Shown in pieces: positions 45,661 through 55,700 of a stretch of DNA of 64,000 nt (its first letter is position 1; each line of letters starts with the position of its first letter). The translations under genes were made by a program, and so were the position numbers. The notes under the pieces were generated by a model. It was not told the DNA's origin, ran no database searches, and saw only the letters and a list, made by a program, of their open reading frames with translations. The DNA is from Angiostrongylus vasorum (taxonomy: Eukaryota; Nematoda; Chromadorea; Rhabditida; Metastrongylidae), in NCBI GenBank assembly GCA_018806985.1, contig JADANN010000302.1, forward strand, positions 1,000,001-1,064,000, read 5' to 3'.

Positions 45661-46105
45661 TGGTACTTCCTGCGTTAACGTATGCGTCATAAACTTGGTC
45701 TCTGCGTAAGTACGATGGAAGATCACTCAGCGTTATTGAATGAGCAGTCGAAAACAAGATGCTAGGAGTATTATACAAAGCTACGACCTGCGTCAACGAC
45801 CAAAAAATCAAAGATGCAGTTCTGTACGCCAAACAACCGAAGATAAGATTGGCCGGACACGTAATGCGTATGAACAACTGATGGAAATGAACCGTTAGTG
45901 ACTTGGTTCCTCGAGGTGTTAAACGGAATGCAGGAAGACCACCGACCCGACGGTCAAAGTTCTTCACGAAAAGCCTAGAAGAAAGATATGATGCTCAAAG
46001 CGTCCCTAAAGCGAGCAGAACCCATTGGGCTACTCTTGCACGCGACAGGGAAAAAGTGGAAGGCTTTACTGGCGCCCGCTCGAGCCACTCGACGATCAGT
46101 AGGGA
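45661..46105 (+). pseudogene. RTE C-terminal domain
   Basis: Encodes AVLYAKQPKIRLAGHVMRMN in one frame, then VPRGVKRNAGRPPTRRSKFF and RTHWATLARDREKVEGF in the frame 45,903-46,115. At least two frameshifts are present. Confidence 0.7.
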
Positions 46106-46194
46106 CTACAGGTAATTCTTCGCATCCATTGACAAGTAAAGCCTTTTGAGCGTGCTTGCCTTGCAACAGCAACGAAAGGAAATTCTACTGAGAT

Positions 46195-46305
46195 ACACTA
46201 CAGTTGAGCGCGTAGAGCGCAATGGTTACAAGTACGCTGCAACACGCTTGAATTCGATCCCGCGCCCCAAGCCCACCGTGACTTCAACCTATCTAGGGTC
46301 GTGTA
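46195..46305 (+). mobile_element. tRNA-like SINE head between two retroelements
   Basis: GAGCGCGTAGAGCGCAATGG (box A) and CTTGAATTCGATCCCGCG (B box) are followed by CTATCTAGGGTCG. It sits between the RTE 3' end and the Penelope-like element. Confidence 0.45.
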
Positions 46306-46399
46306 TATCTTTATCATGTTGTATATCATCATGCATCATATATCATGTTCCTCACAAGCGCCCTCTTTGTATGTGAAGGGTGGTTTCGTGTTTAGAACA

Positions 46400-47345
46400 G
46401 ATACCTCTGTGTGCACAAGTAGGGAAGTTAAGGAAGAATCGCGCAACTTGGCTCGGGAAATAGCCATCTCCAATGGCTACGAAACAGTAACCCCGTGAGA
46501 TAAGTTTAGAAGGAAAGCGACGCTCCAAAACGAGCGGTTTAGCCGAAACAAAAATCCCGTTTATCTTGCCCTTCATTAGCGATGAAATAAGTTTAGCGAT
46601 AAAGCGATGCTTAATAAGGGCAGATCTAGAGGAATCGGTAGCGATAATTGAAATACCACCGAATACTCTTCGTCGTCGGTTAGTTCGTAACCACCTATAC
46701 GACGGTCTATGTGAAACACAGAGCTGCGTAATTTGCCCTCATGGTAGGGACGGTGACTGCATGAGTTCAGGTACGATATACCTCATCTCTTGTGGTACTT
46801 GCGGAGACGAATATATTGGCGAAACGAGCAGACCTTTATGTATCCGGATAAAAAGAACACCTGGATGGCTAACGAAAAAGCGAAACAAGGCACGCCACTA
46901 GGGACGCATAGGATACAAAAACATAGCGGAGAAGATTTTGATGTAAAAGTCGCTATCCTCGCACGGGAGACTAAAACACCAACGCGCAAATTTCTCGAGG
47001 CATTTTGGATAAATTCCAAAAAATCCGAGAATGAATTGCATGGAAGAATGCGCTGAGATAACACGTGATCTCGCCCCGTATCTCAGAACTGATTTTTGAT
47101 GTGCAATGGTGCAGCAACCAACCATATGCGACTCTTAGCGGCTGTTCCTCCTTGGTGGAAGGCAGATAAAAAAACGGTGGGTTTTTCGAGAACCCAGTGA
47201 TCGTGCAATTACTGTTCAGATTTTCATCTTTCCGTTCGCGTTGTTGAAGCGTTTGACCTAGTAAATTACATATTAGTGTACTCTTCCAGGCTCTGAAGAA
47301 GGTGATACGAAACGTCAGCTACCGTCGTGTTGTATGTGTTGTATT
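46400..47345 (+). mobile_element. Penelope-like element, 5'-truncated
   Basis: Only the C-terminal part of the RT, the linker and the GIY-YIG endonuclease remain, followed by about 240 bp of 3' tail. The tail ends in GGCTCTGAAGAAGGTGATAC, then GAAACGTCAGC, the motif found dispersed elsewhere in the window. Penelope-like elements are the retroelement class that combines an RT with a GIY-YIG nuclease, and lineages of them occur in nematodes. Confidence 0.85.
46405..47098 (+). pseudogene. Penelope-like RT C-terminus and GIY-YIG endonuclease, frameshifted
   Basis: An upstream frame reads SREVKEESRNLAREIAISNG, then crosses a stop into FISDEISLAIKRCLIRADLE and IPPNTLRRRLVRNHLYDGLC. A Cys-rich linker follows (CETQSCVICPHGRDGDC). 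The nuclease core GTIYLISCGTCG (46,770) and EYIGETSRPLCIR (YIG at 46,812-46,820) matches GIY-YIG order. A frameshift near 46,860 continues in another frame with THRIQKHSGEDFDVKVAILA and TRKFLEAFWINSKKSE, which carries the conserved Glu. A second frameshift near 47,046 leads to ECAEITRDLAPYLRTDF and the stop at 47,098. It is a dead copy. Confidence 0.85.
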
Positions 47346-47855
47346 TGTAAGGAAGTAAAGGTGTGCCAAATTTTTTATTTGCTGCCTACTGTTGTACATT
47401 TTCCTCGCTTCTCGTTATAGCCATTGCCGTTCAGCTTCCTACTTGTAAAGATACTAGTAAAAAGGAAAAAAACAGCATCACTTAGATCACATGTAATACC
47501 ATCATTAATCATCGAGTTACCCGAGTTTTCCAGTGCGTTCCGCTTCTATGACACAGATATACACATAGAAAACGCAGATATATAAGATGAGGAATCAGAA
47601 TCATCAGAAGACCATCACTAACAAAGTAACTATTGCAAAGGGACCGTATACTAAAAATACATAAAATACATTTGGCAACTACTGTAAAACCCCAATTCGT
47701 AGAAACTTTGTAGCTTATCTTTAGGTTCCATTTCAATTTTAACTCTGAAACAACACTTCATTTTAGTGTAAGTTATTGTTGCGTCACACTTTTCTAGAAA
47801 ACTCCCTTTATGCAAAAAATTCTAGTCACAGAGAATGTCCTAGAACAACTATTCC
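47346..47855. other. no supported gene
   Basis: Nothing recognised. Confidence 0.3.
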
Positions 47856-48035
47856 AGGATTTTAGCGAGAATCTACTCGATCAGCACTCAACCGTACTCA
47901 TCAAGAAGAACAAAAATCCTCACGCAGCTACAGAATCCACGCACTAATACGAATACCTTCGTCCATGATGGATACGAGGAAATGAATCGAATGTAAGTAC
48001 AGGGACCTGCGTAATATGTGATGTCTGGTTATTTA
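47856..48035 (+). mobile_element. SINE family 2 3' fragment
   Basis: GCGAGAATCTACTCGATCAG, the CACGCAGCTACAGAATCC block, CCATGATGGATACGAGGAAA and GACCTGCGTAATATGTGATG match the last half of the family. Confidence 0.6.
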
Positions 48036-48603
48036 ATGGGAAGAAAAAAAAACTCGAATGAAAATACGCTAACAGGAATTCGTTCCAGATTGCAAAGAAA
48101 AGTATTTCCACAATATCTAAGATACATTGCCTTACCACACAACTACCGTTTAGATGAAAAGCGCTGTATTCATATTTTTAAAAGGATAGAAAGCAATTAT
48201 AATCTCAAGAAAGAATTTACGAGTATGAAAGGAATTCATAAGGTTTAGAAAGTTGGAAATGACGTGTTGGTCAACATCTGGGGCTCCTTAGCTCACAATG
48301 GTACGATTATACGTGCGGAGTAAAGCATCGTATACTTCGTTGATAAAAGAGAAATACTGATAATAACGCTGTTTAGACCACGCACACCCATGTTTTAAAG
48401 GCCTTATCGGACTTCTGCAAGTGAGCACGGAAACCTATGTGATTGTGTAATACTTTGCTTTCCAGGAACTAAACTGCGGAACTAAACTCGGTTGGATGGG
48501 AAAAAAAAAGTGAGCATGGGTTTCCCCATCAAAATGTAACCTTTATGGTTACCGTCCCACCGTGAAGAACGACTTTGTTAGGTCTACTTTTTTTCTTTCG
48601 AAG
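48036..48603. other. no supported gene
   Basis: Nothing recognised. The plus frame 48,018-48,248 overlaps the SINE end. Confidence 0.3.
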
Positions 48604-48823
48604 ATGTTACCAGAAATTTATCCTCTGTGCAGTGCAAACGAAGCTGCCAAAGATTAGAGGCGGCCGACGTATGAGAAGAAATTTCACTGCAAAATGGAGA
48701 AATTTCCCTCGGCTGTACGAGCGGCGATACTTGCTGAAACTCTTAGAAACTTCGGCAGGCGATACGGAAAGAAGTGTACTGATAAAACGTCGGCTTAGGA
48801 AGGATATTGTCGGTACAGAATAA
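48604..48823 (+). CDS. candidate terminal exon with poly(A) signals, unrecognised basic protein
   Basis: An acceptor (TTTTTCTTTCGAAG) precedes 73 open codons ending in TAA at 48,821-48,823. Two AATAAA signals (48,819-48,824, overlapping the stop, and 48,827-48,832) follow at once, which suits a short nematode 3' UTR. The segment is strongly basic: GGRRMRRNFTAKWRNFPRLY, ERRYLLKLLETSAGDTE, LIKRRLRKDIVG. No family was recognised. The minus strand is also open here, which is a caution. No upstream exon was phased. Confidence 0.35.
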
Positions 48824-48832
48824 AACAATAAA
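48819..48832 (+). terminator. two overlapping AATAAA poly(A) signals
   Basis: AATAAAACAATAAA lies at the end of the candidate exon. Confidence 0.35.
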
Positions 48833-48879
48833 CTCACAACACTAAATAGAAATTGTTTTATGCTCATAATCTTCCTCCT

Positions 48880-49230
48880 GCTAACGGTTTACCGCCTCAT
48901 CGTAGGGTGGGACGTGTTCCTGGGTGTCACACTGCGATATACGGCCTCGGCGTGGTCTTCCAAGCTGAGAAGGAGTCCGGCCCTTCCATCAAGAAGCCTA
49001 GCTAAGAGCAAACCAATACCAGGATCCACTACGGTCCTGGTATGAAAGTCGCATGGTGGCAAATCTCCCTCTGATCCACAAGTGCTGCGGCTGCCTGTGG
49101 TGGTGAAGACCTGGGGCAGACTTTGGCCAGACTGACCTCGAGATTCCAAGGAACCACAATGACTTAACCAGCAAATCTCCGAAAAATGGTGTTTATGCTG
49201 GGACCCGTACAAACAGTGAGGACGGACCGT
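48880..49230 (+). repeat. dispersed repeat, family 4 copy 1
   Basis: Aligns with 57,560-57,900 through GTTCCTGGGTGTC, AGAAGCCTAGCTA, CACTACGGTCCTGGTATGAA, AAATCTCCCTCTGA, GCAGACTTTGG and GAACCACAATGACTTAACC. No coding frame is conserved between the two copies. Confidence 0.7.
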
Positions 49231-49748
49231 TCAACTATCAAGTAAATAATTGTCTCTATCTTCCTAAAATCGTATCACCTCTTTGAGTCACCCTTTTTTT
49301 CTAACCTCTGCTAAAAATTAATATCACCATTACCAACGACTGTCATGCAATAAACTACGACTGATTAGGTCGAATTAGACCAAGTGTATGATAAATTAGA
49401 AGGAATAAATTGCAAAAAGAAAGTTTTTCAGGTAGGAACTTATATGTAGAGGCTTTAACGTCAAAGCAGAGAAGGCTATTGAAAATAAAGATATCCTGAA
49501 AATTCGCAATTCTACAGATCCAAAAAATGAAAAGATCAGATTAGGGAAATCGAAGAGATCGAAGTCGAATCATTTTGCTTCTACTCTGCTAAATATTTGG
49601 CTAGAACTTTTAATCCTCAAAAAGAAGGAAAAGCTATTAAAACTTTGCTCTTTTGTTCGACTTCTTCTTTCGTTTATTTTGACTAAAGATTGACCAGATC
49701 GAGCGCCGCGAAGGTTTTCATCTGTATCTTTCGTCCTCACTTTCTTAG
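49231..49748. other. no supported gene
   Basis: Nothing recognised. Confidence 0.3.
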
Positions 49749-49952
49749 ATGTGTAACTACTGGGACAGCAGCCGTCCTGTTGTTTATTTGACAACCAGTG
49801 AAAGCAAATGGCTAACGGCTCTTGCACACCAGTTTTCGTTAAGATGCATCACACGTGCAGACCTGAGATCCAACATCTTGTTGTTACTCAATAGTCGACT
49901 GGAGCTCCAAATGCTTCCTCACAAAGGTGAAACAGTATCAGCTCTTTCACAG
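49749..49952 (+). CDS. candidate internal exon, unrecognised
   Basis: Bounded by a good acceptor (CACTTTCTTAG) and a donor (TTCACAG|GTGTTC). It holds exactly 68 codons, phase 0 at both ends: CNYWDSSRPVVYLTTSESKW, ALAHQFSLRCITRADLRSN, LQMLPHKGETVSALSQ. The composition reads as a folded cytosolic protein. Adjacent exons were not found and the family was not recognised. Confidence 0.35.
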
Positions 49953-50479
49953 GTGTTCAGTTTTATTTAGCGTAACTATATTACACTACATTTATGTAGA
50001 ATATCGTTTGCTAAAGGCTTGTTTTTAAAGCAAGAAGAATTGTAAAGTCGGAAAGGAGGATAAAGGGTTCCATACACTCTCCACTAACTAGTCGGTACTA
50101 TTGCAAGTGTTCCAAGTTTCCTGCTTCCTTCTAACTTGTAACTAAACCACTCATCATATTGGCTTATCCATCAAAGCATAAATAAATAATAGAATCATTC
50201 AGAGATATTCATTCCACTAACGTGCGAGGTACCAGCAGAAACTTCGATTCTCATTAACACCTCTTTTTTGGGTTAATAATATGAACGACTCCTTCAGGTG
50301 AGTTATCGAATTTCAGACCTAAGTTATCAAACTTCACTTTTTTGTATCACATCCTCGGAAGCGGAATAATGTTGCCACGACGACTCTTTTACCGCTGTTA
50401 TCACTATATAATATAACGGCGAAATCATATTCGTGAAGTAACTAACTGCATTGCTCACGGCACTTAATGTACCCAGTCT
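49953..50479. other. no supported gene
   Basis: Nothing recognised. Confidence 0.3.
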
Positions 50480-50950
50480 CCTCTTATCCGAGCGTCTATG
50501 ACCGCTTCACTTTTAACGGAATCGAAGGTCTTTTTCAGACCGATGAAAGTAAATCACAGCGGTGCCTTGTACTCTTGCGATAAATCAATAGATTATGGTG
50601 TTACAAAGACATTATGTCCCAAACTCTTTTGGAAACAATCCGTTCCTTTCGTCTAGTGTTCAGTCTCATTAGGTGGGCATAACTTGAATAGAGAAACAGT
50701 CCACAAATCGTTCGGTGCTTGACCTTGACGTCAAAGCTTCTTATACATCAAAACGACATTGCTGGTTTTCGACTGACAAGTAAACTCGCGTTCAGTCAAG
50801 TAGCGCAATTAAACGCTGGGGCAAAATGTTGATGAAAATTCGTAGTAGCTTCTTCAGGTACTAGAAAAAAGCCATAATACTAGGTGCTGCACTACCTTTA
50901 CCCATTAGATAGTATGTCGGATTTCGGTAGGAAAAATCACTAAAATTACA
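50480..50950 (-). pseudogene. RTE reverse transcriptase remnant, heavily decayed
   Basis: Minus-strand matches to the RT region can be traced at the nucleotide level. GGTCTTTTTCAGACCGATG and AGCGGTGCCTTGTACTCTTG on the plus strand correspond to the KKAFDPTD and EYKRPLC segments. TCGACTGACAAG-type blocks near 50,770 correspond to the QWKTSKT region. No frame survives. Confidence 0.55.
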
Positions 50951-50962
50951 TGCCAATCCTTA

Positions 50963-51285
50963 ATAAAACGTCTTGAAGGCAAGTGCTGGCCATGAAAGAG
51001 GTCTAAAATATAGTCTTGAATGACCAGATTCGTAATGTCCTGCAGCATCTGTAGCATCTGTGTGAAAACCCTGTAAATGACCAAGTTCATTCAGACAGTG
51101 CAATTCCGAGACTGTTTTTATACAAAGGTGACTCATTCGTGAGTCGTAAACTCTCGGTTTTCTTGCGAGAGTCACAAAATTGTTTGGAAAATCATGGCAG
51201 TCGTTCATGTTGAAGACCACACATCTACCCGAAAGTTGGAAGAGAAGTTCAAAATGGTGTTTTTTTGATAGCTTTTTGATATAGT
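50963..51285 (-). CDS. candidate coding frame, unrecognised
   Basis: A minus-strand frame runs about 107 codons from just after a TAA at about 51,285. It reads HHFELLFQLSGRCVVFNMND, FPNNFVTLARKPRVYDSR and VSELHCLNELGHLQGFH, and keeps coding-like composition to about 51,060. Cysteines are regularly placed. No reliable splice sites or family were found. Confidence 0.28.
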
Positions 51286-51950
51286 TTTTTTAAAATTTAA
51301 CGAGTTTAACTCCTTTCTAGGACAGAAACAATCTCGTGCGACGGAGGAAAACGTTGCAATTTAGTGCAGAACTTTGAGGTAGCACTATATGCCAGGTAAG
51401 ACATCCAGTTTATGATTATTCTGTCTTTTACCTTGTACACCATTTCAAAAGTCTAAAACTATTACTTCCGATGAATGGTCCTTAGTCATCGTAATTCAGA
51501 GTCTCCTTTTCTGTTCAATCTCTTAAAGCCGATGAAATCCAATGATAAATTCTTCAGTTTTTCTCGCGTAACCAATCCTAGCACCGATGTCATGGTTAGC
51601 TAATTTATGGGAGTTTTTGGTGCATATCAACGAATACTGAGGCTTATCAGCCGTGGTTTGATGAATGGTAACCGATAATGGTGACATTTTTTTGGGTCTT
51701 GTGTTGGGGGTAGATGGCATTGCCAGTGGAAGAGATCTCGCGTAGGTAACCACATTGTGATGCATATGTAAGACTGTCTTTCGCTCCTCATCAGTAAAAA
51801 TCTAACGCAGTTGGAGACCATACAAAAAATTGCCAGAATTCCATCCCCCCTATTTTTTTTCTAACGATGTAAACTACCCGCAAAGTTAACATAAAAAAGG
51901 TAGTAACAAAATAACGCGGAAATGAAAACAAAATACGAGATAACAATGTT
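51286..51950. other. no supported gene
   Basis: Nothing recognised. Confidence 0.3.
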
Positions 51951-51954
51951 CTCC

Positions 51955-52170
51955 TAGGTGGTTGAGAGCACATATGGCCTATAAAATGATTTGCGATGCA
52001 GTACCAATGTATCAAATCGGTGTTTTCGTACTTCCCAGGTAGGCCTGGCATAGATTTTCCAACCCAGGATGGATGGAAGACTTGGTGAGCCCTAGGATCG
52101 AGATGGAACCAGCGATCGTTCTTATGTACTCCAAGGCACCTCTAATCGCTGCGCTACACGTGCCTCGGAA
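51955..52170 (-). mobile_element. SINE family 1 copy, 3'-truncated
   Basis: The minus strand begins GAGGCACGTGTAGCGCAGCG (box A), has GGTTCCATCTCGATCC in the B-box position and continues to TTTGATACATTGGTACTGC. The tail block is missing. Confidence 0.6.
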
Positions 52171-52346
52171 GACAGCAAACTTATCCTAAACTTGATGATC
52201 TAAATCTTCGGTTGTCTCCGTCTCGTAAAATAGAGTTGCCTTTGGTAATGACCCCATTCAGCTCAATGAAAACTAACAGCCCATGGTTTCTCTTAGAATC
52301 CTCACATATAGAGATCGCGGCGTCCTAGCAAAGCAGTATTCTAAGA

Positions 52347-52361
52347 GTCATGTGATATTCA
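52347..52361 (+). repeat. target-site duplication, left copy
   Basis: GTCATGTGATATTCA is repeated exactly at 52,896-52,910, flanking the truncated RTE. Confidence 0.85.
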
Positions 52362-52895
52362 ACAAAGAACACCCGACTTCGTGCCCACCTTTTTCGACTC
52401 AACGGTACTTCCTGCCCTAACGTATGCGTCAGAAACCTGGTCGCTGCGTAAGCAGGATGAAAGAACAATCAGCGTTATCGAACGCGCAGTCGAAAGGATG
52501 ATGCTAGGAGTATCCTGTTTCACACAACTAAGGAATGGGATCCGAAGCTCCGACCTGCGTCAACGATCAAAAATCAAAGATGCCGTTCTGTGCGCCAAAC
52601 AGTCGAAGATAAGGTGGGTAGGACACGTAATGCGTATGAATGACAACCGATGGACAAGAGCCGTTAATGACTGGATTCCCTCGGGATATCAAACGTACTG
52701 CAGGAAGACCACTGACGCCACGGTCAGAGTTCTTCACGAGGAACCTAGAAGAAAAATATGATGCTCGACGAGTCTCCAGAGCTAGCAGAACCCACTGGGC
52801 TGCTCTTGCACGCGACAGGGGAAAAATGGAAGATTTACTGGCGCCCGCTCGAGTCACTCGACGATCAACGGGACTACAGGTGACAGGTGAGACAG
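52362..52895 (+). mobile_element. 5'-truncated RTE copy with perfect target-site duplication
   Basis: Only the C-terminal coding part and 3' end are present. Frame 52,381-52,761 contains LPALTYASETWSLRKQDERT, SVIERAVERMMLGVSCFTQL, RWVGHVMRMNDNRWTRAVND and, after a frameshift near 52,680, DIKRTAGRPLTPRSEFFTR and RTHWAALARDRGKMEDLL. It ends in ACGGGACTACAGGTGACAGG and TGAGACAG. The perfect 15-bp duplication and near-intact frame mark it as one of the younger insertions. Confidence 0.9.
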
Positions 52896-52910
52896 GTCAT
52901 GTGATATTCA
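52896..52910 (+). repeat. target-site duplication, right copy
   Basis: Second GTCATGTGATATTCA. Confidence 0.85.
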
Positions 52911-53182
52911 TCTAAAAACACCAACAATAGTTCGGATCGTAGGAATAAAATCGTACCTCGTTAAATAGCGTCTAAATAAAGTGTTCAGCATTAAAACGAT
53001 GTTTTACTGTTGTTCTTCCCACTATTATTTTTGCAAAAAAAAGAAAACAGAGTGACCTAAGAGTTCGATTTTGTAATTTTCTTTGCATACTGACGTTGTG
53101 TAGATACATTTGTAGCAAACCTTGAATTAAATTGTTTTCTTGGTAAGCTAACATGAGGTTATTAACGGCATGATTTATTCAA

Positions 53183-53402
53183 TAGCGGTCCGGCGGTTTC
53201 GCCTTGTTCAGAGTCCTGAAGAGGCAAATTGACATGCAGTCCACTCACTCAAATACTATCATAACCCCCAGCAGCCAAAACTAAATGTCTAAATGCTTAT
53301 TCGCATAGTGAACAGCTTCTCTTAAACAATGCTAAATATAAATGTCAATTTGACTCTTCTAGGCTCTGATATAGACCAAACTGCCTAAACGTCGGCCACC
53401 AT
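53183..53402. repeat. short element bounded by inverted Penelope-type motifs
   Basis: The left end (rev. AACAAGGCGAAACCGCCGG) and the right end (CTCTGATATAGACCAAACTG, CCTAAACGTCGGCC) are inverted relative to each other. Inside, AGGCAAATTGACATGCAG and AAATGTCAATTTGACTCTTC are also partly inverted. The layout resembles 257-500. Confidence 0.45.
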
Positions 53403-54034
53403 TATATTGAACAAGTCTTGCAATTAACAACCTCGTGTTCGCTCATCAAGAAAACGAGCTATTAGTGATCAATGTCGAGGTGAAAGGAGGGTCAGTCCCG
53501 GAACTTATGAAACTGAAATTAACTTATTATTCATATGTTTCCCGCTTATGAACTGAAAATCGGTATGGAAAACTCGAGTCTTTACTTATCACGTCACAGC
53601 ATGGTAGGTCGTCATCAAGAGAACGATCTCGTTTAAATTTCCTCACTATAATTTCGTTCAACATTAATCCAAAAAACGACGCTACGGTGTGTCTATCACG
53701 AAGGGTTCAGAGTAGATGCTGAAGTGCCAAAATTAATTGTCCGCTTTTAAATGACTCTGTAATTTCCATAGTTGAAAAAGACGTGTTCACCTAAAACAGG
53801 ACTACTCACATAAAAGTTGTGGTGCTTCGAGCGAAATACAGGTAGAACTTTCATAATCAACTTGTAAAAACACAGCCTTGTCAAAGTAATTGTTAAGAAC
53901 TGAATTGGGCAGAATTCAAGTGTAAGTCAGTCAATGCAATTTTCAGTTAAGAAATAAAGAATAGAATAGTAAGGAATAGTAAATTTCTAGAAAAATTGTT
54001 GAATTTAGTGAGATAGGATCACAGCCTGAAATAT
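53403..54034. other. no supported gene
   Basis: Nothing recognised. Confidence 0.3.
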
Positions 54035-54185
54035 TGAGGTGGGCGTGTGGCGCAGTGATTAGCAGTTCCTCGCAATAAAAAACATGGTCGTTAGGTCGAC
54101 CAGCTGTTCTTAGCGAACAAACTCTTCTTCACCATGGTCCGGGTTACCACATTAGAAGCAAATTTGCCTGTATCACCTGTATCAC
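54035..54185 (+). mobile_element. SINE family 1 head fragment
   Basis: GGCGTGTGGCGCAGTGATTAG is a clear box A, followed by CCTCGCAATAAAAAACATGG, a degraded B box and AAGCAAATTTGCCTG. Confidence 0.55.
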
Positions 54186-54213
54186 CACTGCTCGTCACAA
54201 TGATCGCGAGCGA

Positions 54214-55480
54214 CTAAAATGAGTGACAATAAATTTTCCATTTCTCCCTGTGGTGTGCAAGAGTAGCCGTGTGGAATCTGCTCGCTAAAGCATCAGAGAC
54301 AGCATCATATCTTTCTCTCAGGGTCTTTGATGAAAGACCTTTTACCATCGAGTTGGTGGTCTTTTTTGCAGTGCTTTTGACATCCGGAGGAATCCAGTAA
54401 CTAACGGTGCTTCTCCATCGCATGTTGTTCTTAGCATTATGTGTCCAACCGATCTTCTCTTCGGCAGTTTAACATGTAGAAAGCCGTCTCCGATTTTTAA
54501 TCGTTGACGTAGGTCGGAGCTTCGGATTCGTTCCTTCACTTGCGTTATATGGGAGACTCATCATCGCCTTTCAACTGCGCGTTCAACAACTCTGACTGAT
54601 TACTCATCCTGCTTATATAGCGATCAGTTTTTCTGACGCATACATTAAGACAGGAAGAATGGTGCCGTCGAAAAGACGAGCACGAAATCGGATGTTCTTT
54701 GTTCGTTCTCTTCACTACATTCTCGATGTTCTTGAAATGCCCCCCAAGCCGTTCGCTTTCTCCTGCTCAGTTCTGGAGCTAAGGCGTTCATTATCTTGAT
54801 TCTCCGACCTAGATAGTTTCAGCTGGAGCATTCGAAGATACTAATTCCGTTGAGTGTGAATGGAGCATACGGAAACAATCCGTTCCTTATGAACATCTTT
54901 TTTTGTGAGATTTAATCGAGATCCAATCTTTCCACAGGCGTCAAAGTTGAGAAGCATTCGTTCCGCTTGGCTAGTGTTTGTTGCTATAAGAACGATCTCA
55001 TCACCAAAGCGAAGATGGTGTAATTGTCGACCATCGATTTTCACTACTATGTCATCACATTCCAATGTTCGCATGACATTCTCGAGGGGTGGCGGTGAAT
55101 AATTTTGGCGAGGTGGTATCGCCTTGCCTAACCCCTCTTTTGACTTCGATGTTAATATCGTTGTAGAATGGTGATATCTTGCTTGTGAAATTTTTTGTAC
55201 AGCTCACGAAGAATCTTTATGTACTGAGTAGGGACTCCCCTGACTATCAAGGGCTTCCATGGTTGCTCCTGTCTCACCTGAGTCAAAAGCTTCCTCTTAA
55301 TTGATGAAAGTGAGGCAGATCGACCTCTTGCACTCTCGAAATACTTAAATGAATCTTGTTATTGTGTGGGTGTGGTACATCGTATTGAATTCTTTGCAGA
55401 ACCCTGCTTTCTCACACGGCTGTACTTTGTCCAGTGTTCTGTCAATCCTGTTAAGGATGAATCGAGGTAATTCGCCTAGG
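54214..55480 (-). pseudogene. RTE copy, 5'-truncated, reverse transcriptase to C-terminus
   Basis: Minus frames 55,074-54,841, 54,539-54,342 and 54,423-54,214 contain VVKIDGRQLHHLRFGDEIVL, RIRSSDLRQRLKIGDGFLHV and PDVKSTAKKTTNSMVKGLSS. They match the RT palm and C-terminal domain. Upstream nucleotide matches reach the QPCEQAGF and RVILNRID segments near 55,400-55,460. The active site reads FGDE instead of FADD (55,008-54,997). Confidence 0.75.
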
Positions 55481-55559
55481 AGAACAAAAACACTGCCGGA
55501 TAGTATCTTAATCAACATGTGTTTAAATTGTTAGGTTTACATGAGGTTGATAAATCAGT

Positions 55560-55700
55560 TTTTTCGGCTAATTCCTCTTCATCTGAGCCGACGATACAAG
55601 TCGATGGTCCACAGTTGTTCGTCTTCTCGATGTGGCGCCTTCATCTTCGTATCGAGTCGGACCTTTCTCAATGGAGCATCTCATAAATAAACAGTATCTT
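55560..55700 (-). repeat. Penelope-type terminal region
   Basis: Contains GGTCCACAGTTGTTCGTCTT, CTCGATGTGGCGCCTTCATC and ATCGAGTCGGACCTTTCTC, matching 8.8 and 41.1 kb. The terminal motif is decayed. Confidence 0.5.

Larger units (their letters stand above)
43655..46110 (+). mobile_element. RTE-type retrotransposon with internal deletion
   Basis: The 5' region from GTGAGGGATCCCGAGGCCGG matches 27.85 kb throughout (CATACTTCCTGTATTTAAGAG; CCACTCTGGGAGACACTGG). The 3' end, GGCGCCCGCTCGAGCCACTC and ACGATCAGTAGGGACTACAG, matches 52.9 kb. Relative to the 27.8-kb copy about 800 bp is missing, from the mid-endonuclease to the end of the linker. A tandem duplication at 44,698-44,788 interrupts the region before the RT. 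Confidence 0.85.
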
